From an uncultured Cyclobacteriaceae bacterium (lineage in GTDB: Bacteria; Bacteroidota; Bacteroidia; Cytophagales; Cyclobacteriaceae), in the NCBI GenBank assembly GCA_937146645.1, contig CAKZRQ010000016.1:235224-299223 (forward strand): a stretch of DNA of 64,000 nt. Direction: 5' to 3'. Shown here piece by piece: positions 9,929-17,445 of this stretch. The first letter of the stretch is position 1. Each line of letters begins with the position of its first letter. Both the position numbers and the translations under genes were made by a program. The notes under the pieces are model-generated. The model worked only from the letters and a program-made list of their open reading frames with translations, was not told the DNA's origin and did not search any database.

Positions 9929-12451
9929 TTACACCTCAAGCCCCTTATCTCTCATTTTTTTGAATTCGTCAAAACGTCTGAAAATCGCAACGCTGAATCC
10001 GATCAGCATGATGATCGTTCCAATCCAAAGTACATTGATGTAAGGCTTTACAATTGCCTTCATCACCACGTAATCCTTTTGATATTGATTTACCTTGAAG
10101 ACAAATTTGTTCTCTTCTGGGAGGATGTTTTCAAGACTTACTTTGAGTCCTAGCTCCTCATCAATTACAGGGAGTTTCCCGACTTGATTATTTCGGATAA
10201 TAAATGTGGGTTCAAGAACCTTTTCTATATCATAATCCAAAATCCGCAGCTTTGCCTTCACGGCAATATCTCCTTCCTGCATGACATAATCATCCATTTC
10301 CTCGAGTACTTCAGCACCGTCGAAATAGGTGACAAAATCAGCTACATGGAACTGTTCTCCAGGAGCTACCTCATAAATTTCATCATCTTTCCACTCCGGG
10401 TCAGAATAATCATTCATGGCAGCGACGTAAGTATATAGATCCTTATTCAGGTAGATTTTTGAATCTGGTGAAGAGATAAGACCACCCATACCTTCATTGA
10501 ATTGAGACATTGGGCTCAAGGAGAATTTAAGGACCTCATTTTGGAAGTAATCAATCTGGAAGTAGTCGTTCTCCTCCAGCACGATATCCACTTCTTCGCC
10601 TTTTTTGAAATACTCCCCGTAATCAGCCTTCGCAATCATCTTATTCACCTCAGGAGTGGTTTCAAGAATTCTCGCTGGTACATATTCGGGAACACCGACC
10701 ACCTTCTTATGACGACCACGATAAACCACCGTATAGTCCTTCATTTGAGTAGGTTTATTGATCCAAAGAAGAACATGCTCCTTGTTCATCTCATCCTCCC
10801 AGCTATTGCTGTAAGTAAGCCCTGACATATTGACTGAGATGATATCCGAATAGCCGGAGCTAAACATGATTCCAATCAGAATCATACCCAGCCCAATATG
10901 AGCCAAAGATCCACCTGCAAGTTTGAAGGTACTTTTCTTGAGAAGCTTCGCAAGGATGGTAGCGTTCGCTACAATGGTAAAGGTTCCTGCTACGACTAAG
11001 ATTATGTATTTCCAGTCAAAGACCTTCGCGAAAACGATGATGGCTGCTGAGAATAGCAATGAAATCACATAGGGAGTGATCAAAGCATTTTTCAGCTTTG
11101 ATTTATCCATTTTCTGCCACCAGAAGAACTGCCCTACCGCTGTAAGCAGTGCCAAAGCAATGGCAAACCAAAGCTGGAATTTTGTATAGAATTCCACCTG
11201 ATCTGCCGGGGGGGCCATGTTCGATATTCCACCAAAGCTTTCAATCAATGCATTGTACGCTGGAATAGAGGTAGGAAGAATAACCTGAAAAGCCATAAGC
11301 CCAAGTGTAGTAGCTCCTATGAAAATCCAAAACTCCCTGGAATATACCGAAGCTTCTCTTTCGGAACTTGGAATATGCTTCCAGGCTCGAATAGAAAGGA
11401 AAACTGCCACTCCAAGGAAGAATAGCATATAAATCAACAATTGACCGGAAAGGCCTAAATCAGTAAATGAGTGAACTGACGCATCGCCAAGGACTCCTGA
11501 TCTCACAAGGAAAGTCGCATAGAGTACCAGCACGAAAGACATAATCACCAATACGATCGAAGTCTTAAGAGCTGTAGCACTTTTCTTGAAAGTGATCATG
11601 GTATGGATAGATGCAACAAGCACCAGCCATGGAACGTAAACCGCATTTTCTACCGGGTCCCAATTCCAATACCCTCCAAAATTCAAGGTCACATAAGCCC
11701 AATAGGCTCCCATGATGATTCCCATTCCAAGAATCATGGCAGAGAAAATTGCCCATGGCAAGGCAGGTCTAATCCATTCAGAATATTTGCCTGTGGCCAG
11801 CCCAGCCATCAAGAAAGCAAATGGAACTAAGGTAGACGCATAACCAAGGAATAGAGTAGGTGGATGGATGACCATCCAAATATTTTGCAATAAGGGATTT
11901 AAACCAGTTCCGTCTTCTGGAACAAAGTCGGGGTTGACTTGGAAAATAGGAGCCTGTGTAGCGTCTCGGAGTAGGATGAAGGGTGAAGATCCGATTTTCA
12001 AATCGCCGATCACTACTCCCAGAATCATGGATACAAGGAATGCCTGAACTAAAGCAAAGACTATCATCACCGGGGCTTCCCAAACCTTGTTGATTCGAAT
12101 CAAAAAGGCACCCAGAATCACATTCCAAAACATCCACAGAATGAATGCCCCTTCCTGTCCTTCCCAGAAGCTGGAAATCATGTAATGTACAGGCAAAGCC
12201 TTGCTACTATGCGAATAGGCATAGAAGTACTCGAAGCGATGATTATAAATAATCGTGAAAAGGGAACCAGCAATGAGCACGGTCGCAATGCCATGAATGG
12301 CAAAGCTGATTCGGCTAAATTTAATCCAGCTTTGCTTCTCTATTTCGTTGGCCTGATAGGTTTTGAAATAGGCATAAGCCGTAATCAACGAAGAAACAAA
12401 AGCTATTATGGTCATCAGGTGACCGAGGTCACCCAAAAAGGTATCTAGCAT
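9929..12451 (-). CDS. ccmF: Cytochrome c maturation heme lyase subunit CcmF (CcsA-like)
   Basis: An 840-residue polytopic membrane protein of the heme-handling HHP family. The tryptophan-rich heme-binding motif GGYWNWDPVENA lies at residues 259-270 between transmembrane segments, with conserved histidines in flanking helices (IHPPTLFLGY near 195, SVHSFTDL further on). The protein is longer than proteobacterial CcmF (about 650 aa), because a large soluble region (about residues 560-790) sits before the last helix. It accepts heme from CcmE and attaches it to apocytochrome c at the outer face of the membrane. Last gene of the ccmBCDEF operon, 22 bases after ccmE. Confidence 0.9.
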   Translation of the reverse strand: MLDTFLGDLGHLMTIIAFVSSLITAYAYFKTYQANEIEKQSWIKFSRISFAIHGIATVLIAGSLFTIIYNHRFEYFYAYSHSSKALPVHYMISSFWEGQEGAFILWMFWNVILGAFLIRINKVWEAPVMIVFALVQAFLVSMILGVVIGDLKIGSSPFILLRDATQAPIFQVNPDFVPEDGTGLNPLLQNIWMVIHPPTLFLGYASTLVPFAFLMAGLATGKYSEWIRPALPWAIFSAMILGMGIIMGAYWAYVTLNFGGYWNWDPVENAVYVPWLVLVASIHTMITFKKSATALKTSIVLVIMSFVLVLYATFLVRSGVLGDASVHSFTDLGLSGQLLIYMLFFLGVAVFLSIRAWKHIPSSEREASVYSREFWIFIGATTLGLMAFQVILPTSIPAYNALIESFGGISNMAPPADQVEFYTKFQLWFAIALALLTAVGQFFWWQKMDKSKLKNALITPYVISLLFSAAIIVFAKVFDWKYIILVVAGTFTIVANATILAKLLKKSTFKLAGGSLAHIGLGMILIGIMFSSGYSDIISVNMSGLTYSNSWEDEMNKEHVLLWINKPTQMKDYTVVYRGRHKKVVGVPEYVPARILETTPEVNKMIAKADYGEYFKKGEEVDIVLEENDYFQIDYFQNEVLKFSLSPMSQFNEGMGGLISSPDSKIYLNKDLYTYVAAMNDYSDPEWKDDEIYEVAPGEQFHVADFVTYFDGAEVLEEMDDYVMQEGDIAVKAKLRILDYDIEKVLEPTFIIRNNQVGKLPVIDEELGLKVSLENILPEENKFVFKVNQYQKDYVVMKAIVKPYINVLWIGTIIMLIGFSVAIFRRFDEFKKMRDKGLEV

Positions 12452-12473
12452 CTCAAAAGGGATTATCTCTCAC

Positions 12474-12890
12474 TCACATTCCTGCCGCCTGCACTTCTGT
12501 CTCCTGATATTTGGATGGGCATTTCATCAGGATTTTATCCGCTACGAAGATCTCTTCATTCTTATAGGAACCGATTACTACGACCGACTCGGATCGAGTG
12601 AAATCAGCTGGAACTGGCTCATTGTAAAATACCTCTTGCTCTGTTCCATTATTGTCCACCAGCACAAAGGTGAATGAGACCTTATCCTCTCTCACATTAA
12701 GCCCTACTACCTCACCAGTATCATCTTTCTTCAATTCTCCGACCACGTGAATGGCTTTTACTTCACCATCCAGCATCATCTCCTTTGCCGTGTCAAAGTC
12801 TTCATAGCTACTCGCATCACCGATGGAAGTCATGATGATGACGATGGCAATAGCTATAATTCCTAATCCAAGAATATGTCCTTTTTTCAT
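12474..12890 (-). CDS. ccmE: Heme chaperone CcmE, Cys-type (CxxxY)
   Basis: A 138-residue protein: N-terminal membrane anchor (about residues 5-22) and a periplasmic OB-fold. In the E. coli-type protein heme is bound covalently by a His in an HxxxY motif near the C-terminus; here the equivalent segment is C124-P-S-K-Y128, so Cys replaces His. Cys-type CcmE proteins are known from archaea and Desulfovibrio and go with Ccm systems that lack other parts. It ends in AAGM, without the long Pro-rich tail of proteobacterial CcmE. Six bases downstream of ccmD; role inferred from fold, motif and operon. Confidence 0.9.
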   Translation of the reverse strand: MKKGHILGLGIIAIAIVIIMTSIGDASSYEDFDTAKEMMLDGEVKAIHVVGELKKDDTGEVVGLNVREDKVSFTFVLVDNNGTEQEVFYNEPVPADFTRSESVVVIGSYKNEEIFVADKILMKCPSKYQETEVQAAGM

Positions 12891-12896
12891 CTCTCC

Positions 12897-13163
12897 TTAG
12901 GGTTTTTTCTGACCGAGAGCAGCAGGAAGCTGCTTCTCTAATTTACTTATTTTTCTATCCGTGCTTACCAGGTAGAAAGTGATACCTACGAAAATGATCA
13001 GGATGATTCCGACCAAAACGTAGATTTTTCCATTTGACCTCATCATGTCAGCCATCTCAACAGAATTATTGCTGTAATCGGCTTCCGTGACTGGAGTTTT
13101 TTCCTGTGCCAAAACCGATAGGCTGAAAACCAGCATCACTATGGTTAGAAGTTTTTTCATCAT
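12897..13163 (-). CDS. ccmD: CcmD-family small membrane protein
   Basis: An 88-residue protein with an apparent signal sequence (MMKKLLTIVMLVFSLSVLAQ), a short periplasmic stretch, one transmembrane helix (about residues 48-67, YVLVGIILIIFVGITFYLV) and a charged tail (DRKISKLEKQ). CcmD is the small helper of the CcmABC heme release complex; proteobacterial versions lack the extra N-terminal signal seen here. The start codon overlaps the stop of ccmC by one base (TAATG), showing tight co-translation. Confidence 0.8.
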   Translation of the reverse strand: MMKKLLTIVMLVFSLSVLAQEKTPVTEADYSNNSVEMADMMRSNGKIYVLVGIILIIFVGITFYLVSTDRKISKLEKQLPAALGQKKP

Positions 13164-13837
13164 TATGAGTTAAGGAAATGGTCCTCCATCTCCCGGTTTA
13201 TTCGACGTGATCTTACTCGCAAAGTTGCTATCCAGGCACCAAATAATGTCCAACCAATAATCGCAGGATAAAAGACCATTCTAAGCTTGGAATCCAAGTC
13301 GTAGGCATTGAATCCAGGATTCCCCCCATTTCCGGGGTGAAGGCTATCTGTTAACCTTGGTAAGACGAAAATCAAAGGAATAAATGCAGCGAATGCAAAA
13401 ATGTTATAGATCGCTCCAATTCTCGCTCTTTGATGATTATCGATAAGAGAATTACGAAGAATGAGGTAAGCGAAATACATCAGAATGCCTATAGCGGCTG
13501 CGTTTTGCTTTGGATCTCCACTCCAATAATCTCCCCATGCAAATTGTGCCCAAAGCATTCCTGTGGCTATGCCGAGTACTCCGAAGACAATGGCGATGTT
13601 TGCAAATTCAACTGCCAGGTCATCATAATTCAGATCATTGGTCCTAAGAAATTTTACACTGTAATAGACAGAAACTATTAACAGGAGGATCATTCCGAAC
13701 CACATGGTCACATGAAAATGAAGCGCCCGAATGGTCTCATTCAGAATGGGAAGTCTTGGAACATCCATCAGAAGACCTGCGATAAGGGTATAAAGCAGGA
13801 GGGCTACTCCTAAAATTTTCCACCAGTTTTGGCGCAT
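13163..13837 (-). CDS. ccmC: Heme exporter subunit CcmC
   Basis: A 224-residue protein with six hydrophobic segments and a periplasmic WWD-like motif WGDYWSGDPK (101-110), a variant of the usual tryptophan-rich motif. Histidines at 40 and 42 lie at the end of the region ahead of the second helix. CcmC loads heme onto CcmE at the periplasmic face. The motif is shorter in tryptophan than proteobacterial CcmC, as in other Bacteroidota as far as recalled. Second gene of the operon; ccmB lies 158 bp upstream. Confidence 0.9.
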   Translation of the reverse strand: MRQNWWKILGVALLLYTLIAGLLMDVPRLPILNETIRALHFHVTMWFGMILLLIVSVYYSVKFLRTNDLNYDDLAVEFANIAIVFGVLGIATGMLWAQFAWGDYWSGDPKQNAAAIGILMYFAYLILRNSLIDNHQRARIGAIYNIFAFAAFIPLIFVLPRLTDSLHPGNGGNPGFNAYDLDSKLRMVFYPAIIGWTLFGAWIATLRVRSRRINREMEDHFLNS

Positions 13838-13995
13838 AAAATCTCTTTGCTTTTTCGAAGGGCAAAAATAAGGTATAAGTTCCTGAAAATGGCGGTTTTT
13901 GTAAGGTTTTTGGCCCCCTGGCTCAGGAATTTGATGAAGGGCAAATTAAGATAAATGACCTTTATGATTATGATATTCAATCCTATCTGATCTAC

Positions 13996-14661
13996 TTAGG
14001 ATCGCCATAAATATGGGAAGAGAATATAGGCTGTTGCGCCCACAATAGCATTGATGGCAAGAAGTGACAAAAGCTTGTCACCGCTCACACTCCAGTCTAA
14101 TCCGTCCAGGGCATTTTTAGAAATTCTAATTGCCATGAGAAGGATGGGAATAATCACTGGAAAGCTTAGAATAGCCATGAGGGTCGCATTATTTCCCGCT
14201 TTGGATGCTATTCCAGACACCATGGTCAGGCTGGCAGAGAAACCCATCGCCCCCAGAATTAAATTCAGCAGGAACAATCCATGATCTTGTACTGGATTTC
14301 CTAAAATCATGGAGAAAACGCCATAACCCAATAAGGCCAAAATGAGCGTTAGACCTGTGTTATAAATGATCTTAGAAAGAATAATCGCCTCAGGAGAAGC
14401 AATCATATAATAGTAAAGCTGTCGCCCCTGATGTTCTTGTACAAAGCTTTTCGCCACGGCGTTGACAGCAGAAAACAGAATAATGATCCAATAAAGAGAA
14501 TTCCATGTCGGAATAGACAGAGCTCCGCTTCGGGCTCCAAAACTCAAATAGGTAATAAATACCGCTGAGACCACGTAAAGCAAAATTCCATTGAGGGCAA
14601 ACTTCTGCCTCCATTCGAGGGTAAGTTCCTTCCTTATTAAAACAGATATTTGCTTTAGCAT
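13996..14661 (-). CDS. ccmB: Heme exporter subunit CcmB
   Basis: A 221-residue ABC-type permease subunit with about six transmembrane helices, starting with the typical cytosolic lead-in (LIRKELTLEWRQKFALNGILLY) and ending LFPYLWRS. CcmB acts with the ATPase CcmA to drive release of holo-CcmE. No ccmA is found beside it in this window, so the ATPase must be elsewhere or absent. The 158-bp gap to ccmC may hold a second promoter, though none was recognised. Confidence 0.88.
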   Translation of the reverse strand: MLKQISVLIRKELTLEWRQKFALNGILLYVVSAVFITYLSFGARSGALSIPTWNSLYWIIILFSAVNAVAKSFVQEHQGRQLYYYMIASPEAIILSKIIYNTGLTLILALLGYGVFSMILGNPVQDHGLFLLNLILGAMGFSASLTMVSGIASKAGNNATLMAILSFPVIIPILLMAIRISKNALDGLDWSVSGDKLLSLLAINAIVGATAYILFPYLWRS

Positions 14662-14780
14662 GGCGTAAAGATAAGATGGAACGGGGATTTACGATTTAAG
14701 ATTTGGGAATAATGAATTTCGAATGCTGAATGATGAAGTTTGAAAATGATCAACTCTATTTAGGACGATACAGACTGTAT

Positions 14781-14798
14781 ACTGCCAACTGAAAACTG
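14781..14798. repeat. Dispersed intergenic repeat, copy 1
   Basis: The 18 bases ACTGCCAACTGAAAACTG recur exactly, in inverted orientation, at 40520-40537. The surrounding 14695-14815 is a low-complexity run of CTGAA/GAATG-like words between ccmB and htpG with no ORF. Further on, about 14848-14866, an imperfect GGCAT...ATGCC inverted repeat lies upstream of htpG and could be regulatory. Confidence 0.6.
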
Positions 14799-14905
14799 AT
14801 AACTGGGCTTCGCCACTGCCAAATTGACACCAATTTCCGTTTGGAACAGGCATTGATATGCATGCCATGTCAAAAAATTGTGTTTAACTAAACCTAAGTA
14901 TAATC

Positions 14906-16792
14906 ATGCAGGAAAAAGGTACGATCTCGATACATACCGAGAACATTTTCCCGATAATCAAAAAATTTCTTTACTCAGACAATGAGATATTCCTTCGTGA
15001 GCTAGTTTCTAATGCGGTGGATGCTACCCAGAAGATTAAGCGTCTCGCTACACTTGGCCAATATTCAGGTGAACTGGGAGATACCACTGTGGAGGTATCA
15101 TTTGATGAGATGAATAAGACGATAACGATTTCTGATAAGGGTCTTGGAATGACTGCTGAAGAGATCAAGAAATATATTAACCAAGTTGCGTTCTCTGGGG
15201 CTGAAGAGTTCGTTGAGAAGTTTAAAGATGCCAAAGACGCCAATGAAATCATCGGTAAGTTTGGTTTAGGTTTCTATTCAGCATTTATGGTTGCTGATAA
15301 GGTTGAGATCAATACCCTTTCTTATCAGGAAGGTGCAGAACCGGCTAGGTGGACTTGTGACGGAAGTACCGAATTCGAAATTGCGGAAGGCGATCGAAAA
15401 GAACGAGGAACCGATGTGATTCTTCACATCAATAAGGATTCCGAAGAGTTTGTGGACAAATTCAAGCTTCAGGGAATTCTTGATAAGTACGCCAAGTTCC
15501 TTCCAGTTTCCATCAAGTTTGGAACCAAGACTGAATCTGTGGAGGACGGCGAAGATGAAAAAGGCGAGAAGAAGTGGAAGTCTGTTGAGGCCGATAATAT
15601 CATCAACACTACAGAGCCGATTTGGACGAAGTCCCCAAAGGATTTAACCGATGAGGATTACCTGAAGTTCTATAAGGAGCTTTATCCTATGTCAGAAGAT
15701 CCACTTTTCTGGATTCACCTGAATGTGGATTATCCATTCAACCTTACCGGGGTGTTGTACTTCCCGAAGGTGAAAAATGAGTTTGAGCTTCAGAGAAATA
15801 AGATCAAGTTATTCAGTCGACAAGTATTCATCACGGATGAGGTGAAGGACATCGTTCCCGAGTTTTTGATGCTTCTTCATGGAGTGATTGATTCTCCGGA
15901 TATTCCACTGAACGTGTCCAGAAGTTTCCTTCAGGCCGATTCTAATGTGAAAAAGATCAATAATTACATCACTAAGAAGGTAGCGGATAAGCTGGCTGAG
16001 CTTTTCAAGAAGGACAGAGAGTCTTACCAAAGCAAGTGGGATGATATCGGGCTGTTTGTGAAGTATGGAATGATTTCGGAGGAGAAGTTCTATGATAAAG
16101 GAAAAGACTTCGCTCTTTTGAAAAATACCAATGGTGAGTATTTCACTTTCCAGGAGTATGAAGATAAGGTGAAGGCCCTTCAGACAGATAAGAATGATCA
16201 AGCGGTTTACCTATACGCGACTGATACAGATCAGCAAGATGCCTTCATTCAGTCTGCGAACAAGAAGGACTATGATGTCTTGGTGATGGATTCTCCGATT
16301 GACAGTCACTTTATTCAGAACCTTGAGGCAAAGCTTGAGAAAACCCAGCTGAAGCGTGTGGATGCTGACGTGGTGGATAAGCTAATCCAAAAAGAAGATG
16401 CTCAGGCTAATTTGCTTACGGAAGAGCAAAGCAAAGAAGTGAAAGAGCTATTCGAGAAAGCTATAGGCGATCAGTCATACACTGTAGAAGTAGAAGGATT
16501 AAGTCCTGAAGAGATGCCGGTAACCATCACTATGGAAGAGTTCATGCGTAGAATGAAGGAAATGGCTGCTACTGGCGGTGGAGGAATGGGCTTCTATGGA
16601 GCTATGCCTGATGCCTACAAAGTAGCGATTAATGGCAATCACCCGGTAGTCGATAAGATTATCAAGGCCAAAACTGAGAAGACCAAGATGAAGCTAGCTA
16701 AGCAGGCATTTGACTTAGCCAAGCTCTCTCAGGGCCTATTGACAGGTAAGGATCTCACTTCCTTTGTTCAGCGAAGTGTAGATTTGCTGTAA
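14906..16792 (+). CDS. htpG: Molecular chaperone HtpG (Hsp90)
   Basis: Cytosolic ATP-dependent Hsp90 chaperone of 628 residues. The GHKL ATPase domain is at the N-terminus with ELVSNAVDA (32-40), DKGLGMT and GKFGLGFYSAF; the middle domain carries the catalytic-arginine segment LNVSRSFLQ near residue 335; a C-terminal dimerisation domain follows. The length and motif order are normal for bacterial HtpG. It is transcribed alone: a terminator follows at once, and the upstream gene runs the other way. Heat-shock control is likely by function, but no known heat-shock element was recognised. Confidence 0.96.
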   Translation: MQEKGTISIHTENIFPIIKKFLYSDNEIFLRELVSNAVDATQKIKRLATLGQYSGELGDTTVEVSFDEMNKTITISDKGLGMTAEEIKKYINQVAFSGAEEFVEKFKDAKDANEIIGKFGLGFYSAFMVADKVEINTLSYQEGAEPARWTCDGSTEFEIAEGDRKERGTDVILHINKDSEEFVDKFKLQGILDKYAKFLPVSIKFGTKTESVEDGEDEKGEKKWKSVEADNIINTTEPIWTKSPKDLTDEDYLKFYKELYPMSEDPLFWIHLNVDYPFNLTGVLYFPKVKNEFELQRNKIKLFSRQVFITDEVKDIVPEFLMLLHGVIDSPDIPLNVSRSFLQADSNVKKINNYITKKVADKLAELFKKDRESYQSKWDDIGLFVKYGMISEEKFYDKGKDFALLKNTNGEYFTFQEYEDKVKALQTDKNDQAVYLYATDTDQQDAFIQSANKKDYDVLVMDSPIDSHFIQNLEAKLEKTQLKRVDADVVDKLIQKEDAQANLLTEEQSKEVKELFEKAIGDQSYTVEVEGLSPEEMPVTITMEEFMRRMKEMAATGGGGMGFYGAMPDAYKVAINGNHPVVDKIIKAKTEKTKMKLAKQAFDLAKLSQGLLTGKDLTSFVQRSVDLL

Positions 16793-16816
16793 GCCAAAAT
16801 TGATTTGATAATAATT

Positions 16817-16850
16817 AAGCTCCGGAGGCAATAGCTTTCGGAGCTTTTTT
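16817..16850 (+). terminator. Terminator of htpG
   Basis: Stem AAGCTCCG (16817-16824) with CGGAGCTT (16839-16846), 14-base loop, then a run of T. It begins 25 bases after the htpG stop codon. Confidence 0.85.
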
Positions 16851-16869
16851 ATTTCCCTACTCCAGTTTT

Positions 16870-16896
16870 GCTGCTTCTCCAGAAGCAGCATTTTTA
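16870..16896. terminator. Second hairpin terminator downstream of htpG
   Basis: Perfect 9-bp stem GCTGCTTCT (16870-16878) / AGAAGCAGC (16881-16889) with a two-base centre, followed by ATTTTTAT. It stands about 20 bases after the htpG terminator and may insulate peptide locus A. Confidence 0.65.
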
Positions 16897-17188
16897 TTAG
16901 ATAGCTTCAGCATCTGGGGACGCAGGACAAACAAAGCAGATTAGTCCAAAGCTCAGGTTTTCCATAAAAATGTAATTCAAATAAATAAAATAGCAGTTGG
17001 TGAAAATATGGCTCAAACGAGCTATTGAGTAATAAATAAAATTTAGTCAATGAGTATCAAGTAGTTAACTATCTTATTAATATTATTTATAACTAAATCT
17101 TGCTTTAATGGAATTAAGGGGGGGGTATATTTAGTTCAAGTTTTGGGCGCTGGGGACTTTTTAATGAATCGTTTAATTTTAAATTTTT
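16897..17188 (+). other. Intergenic region upstream of peptide locus A with a G8 tract
   Basis: About 290 bp with no credible ORF, very AT-rich from 16965 on. It contains an uninterrupted G8 run at 17118-17125, 63 bases before the peptide start codon, among the longest homopolymer G runs in the window. No perfect TAnnTTTG element was found. Homopolymeric G tracts are known elsewhere as slipped-strand phase-variation sites; here that is only a possibility. Confidence 0.6.
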
Positions 17189-17404
17189 ATGAAAATGAAA
17201 AAAATGTTTTTGTCTTTTGCATTGTTAGGCGTCTTTGGCTTCTGCGGAATAAGCTATACCACCGCACAAGGTCTTGGAGGTCCTGGTTTGGGAGAACCGG
17301 AACTCAAGAAGCAGTTCTGTAATTCTCAAAAGAACACATTCGAATGTAGGTATTTATCAGAGGGTGAGGATTGTCCTTTCACTAAACCCACGAGTTGTCT
17401 CTAA
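17189..17404 (+). CDS. Small secreted cysteine-rich peptide (locus A)
   Basis: A 71-residue ORF: a basic start, a hydrophobic core and a TTAQ end form a good type I signal peptide (about residues 1-27). The predicted mature part is about 45 residues, begins with a Gly/Pro-rich segment (GLGGPGLGEP) and has four cysteines spaced C-x8-C-x8-C-x7-C, suitable for two disulfides. No family is recognised with confidence. The arrangement, short secreted Cys peptide followed by a beta-propeller-like lipoprotein, recurs at 48.2 kb and recalls the NVEAL-peptide neighbourhoods of Bacteroides. The mature N-terminus (QG..GP) resembles that of the second peptide. Confidence 0.75.
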   Translation: MKMKKMFLSFALLGVFGFCGISYTTAQGLGGPGLGEPELKKQFCNSQKNTFECRYLSEGEDCPFTKPTSCL

Positions 17405-17413
17405 TTTTGAATT

Positions 17414-17434
17414 TAGGGGAGTTGAACTCCCCTA
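17414..17434 (+). promoter_or_regulatory. Intercistronic hairpin between peptide A and its lipoprotein
   Basis: Perfect 8-bp stem TAGGGGAG (17414-17421) / CTCCCCTA (17427-17434) with a five-base loop, 9 bases after the peptide stop and 11 before the lipoprotein ATG. The following sequence is T-rich but not a clean T tract, so partial termination or mRNA-end stabilisation is more likely than full termination. Confidence 0.6.
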
Positions 17435-17445
17435 TCTATTTGTTT

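Noticed and set aside
11207..11215. G7 run on the plus strand near 11.2 kb as a phase-variable tract
   Set aside because: It lies within the ccmF coding region and encodes a Pro/Ala segment in frame; it is shorter than the two intergenic tracts.
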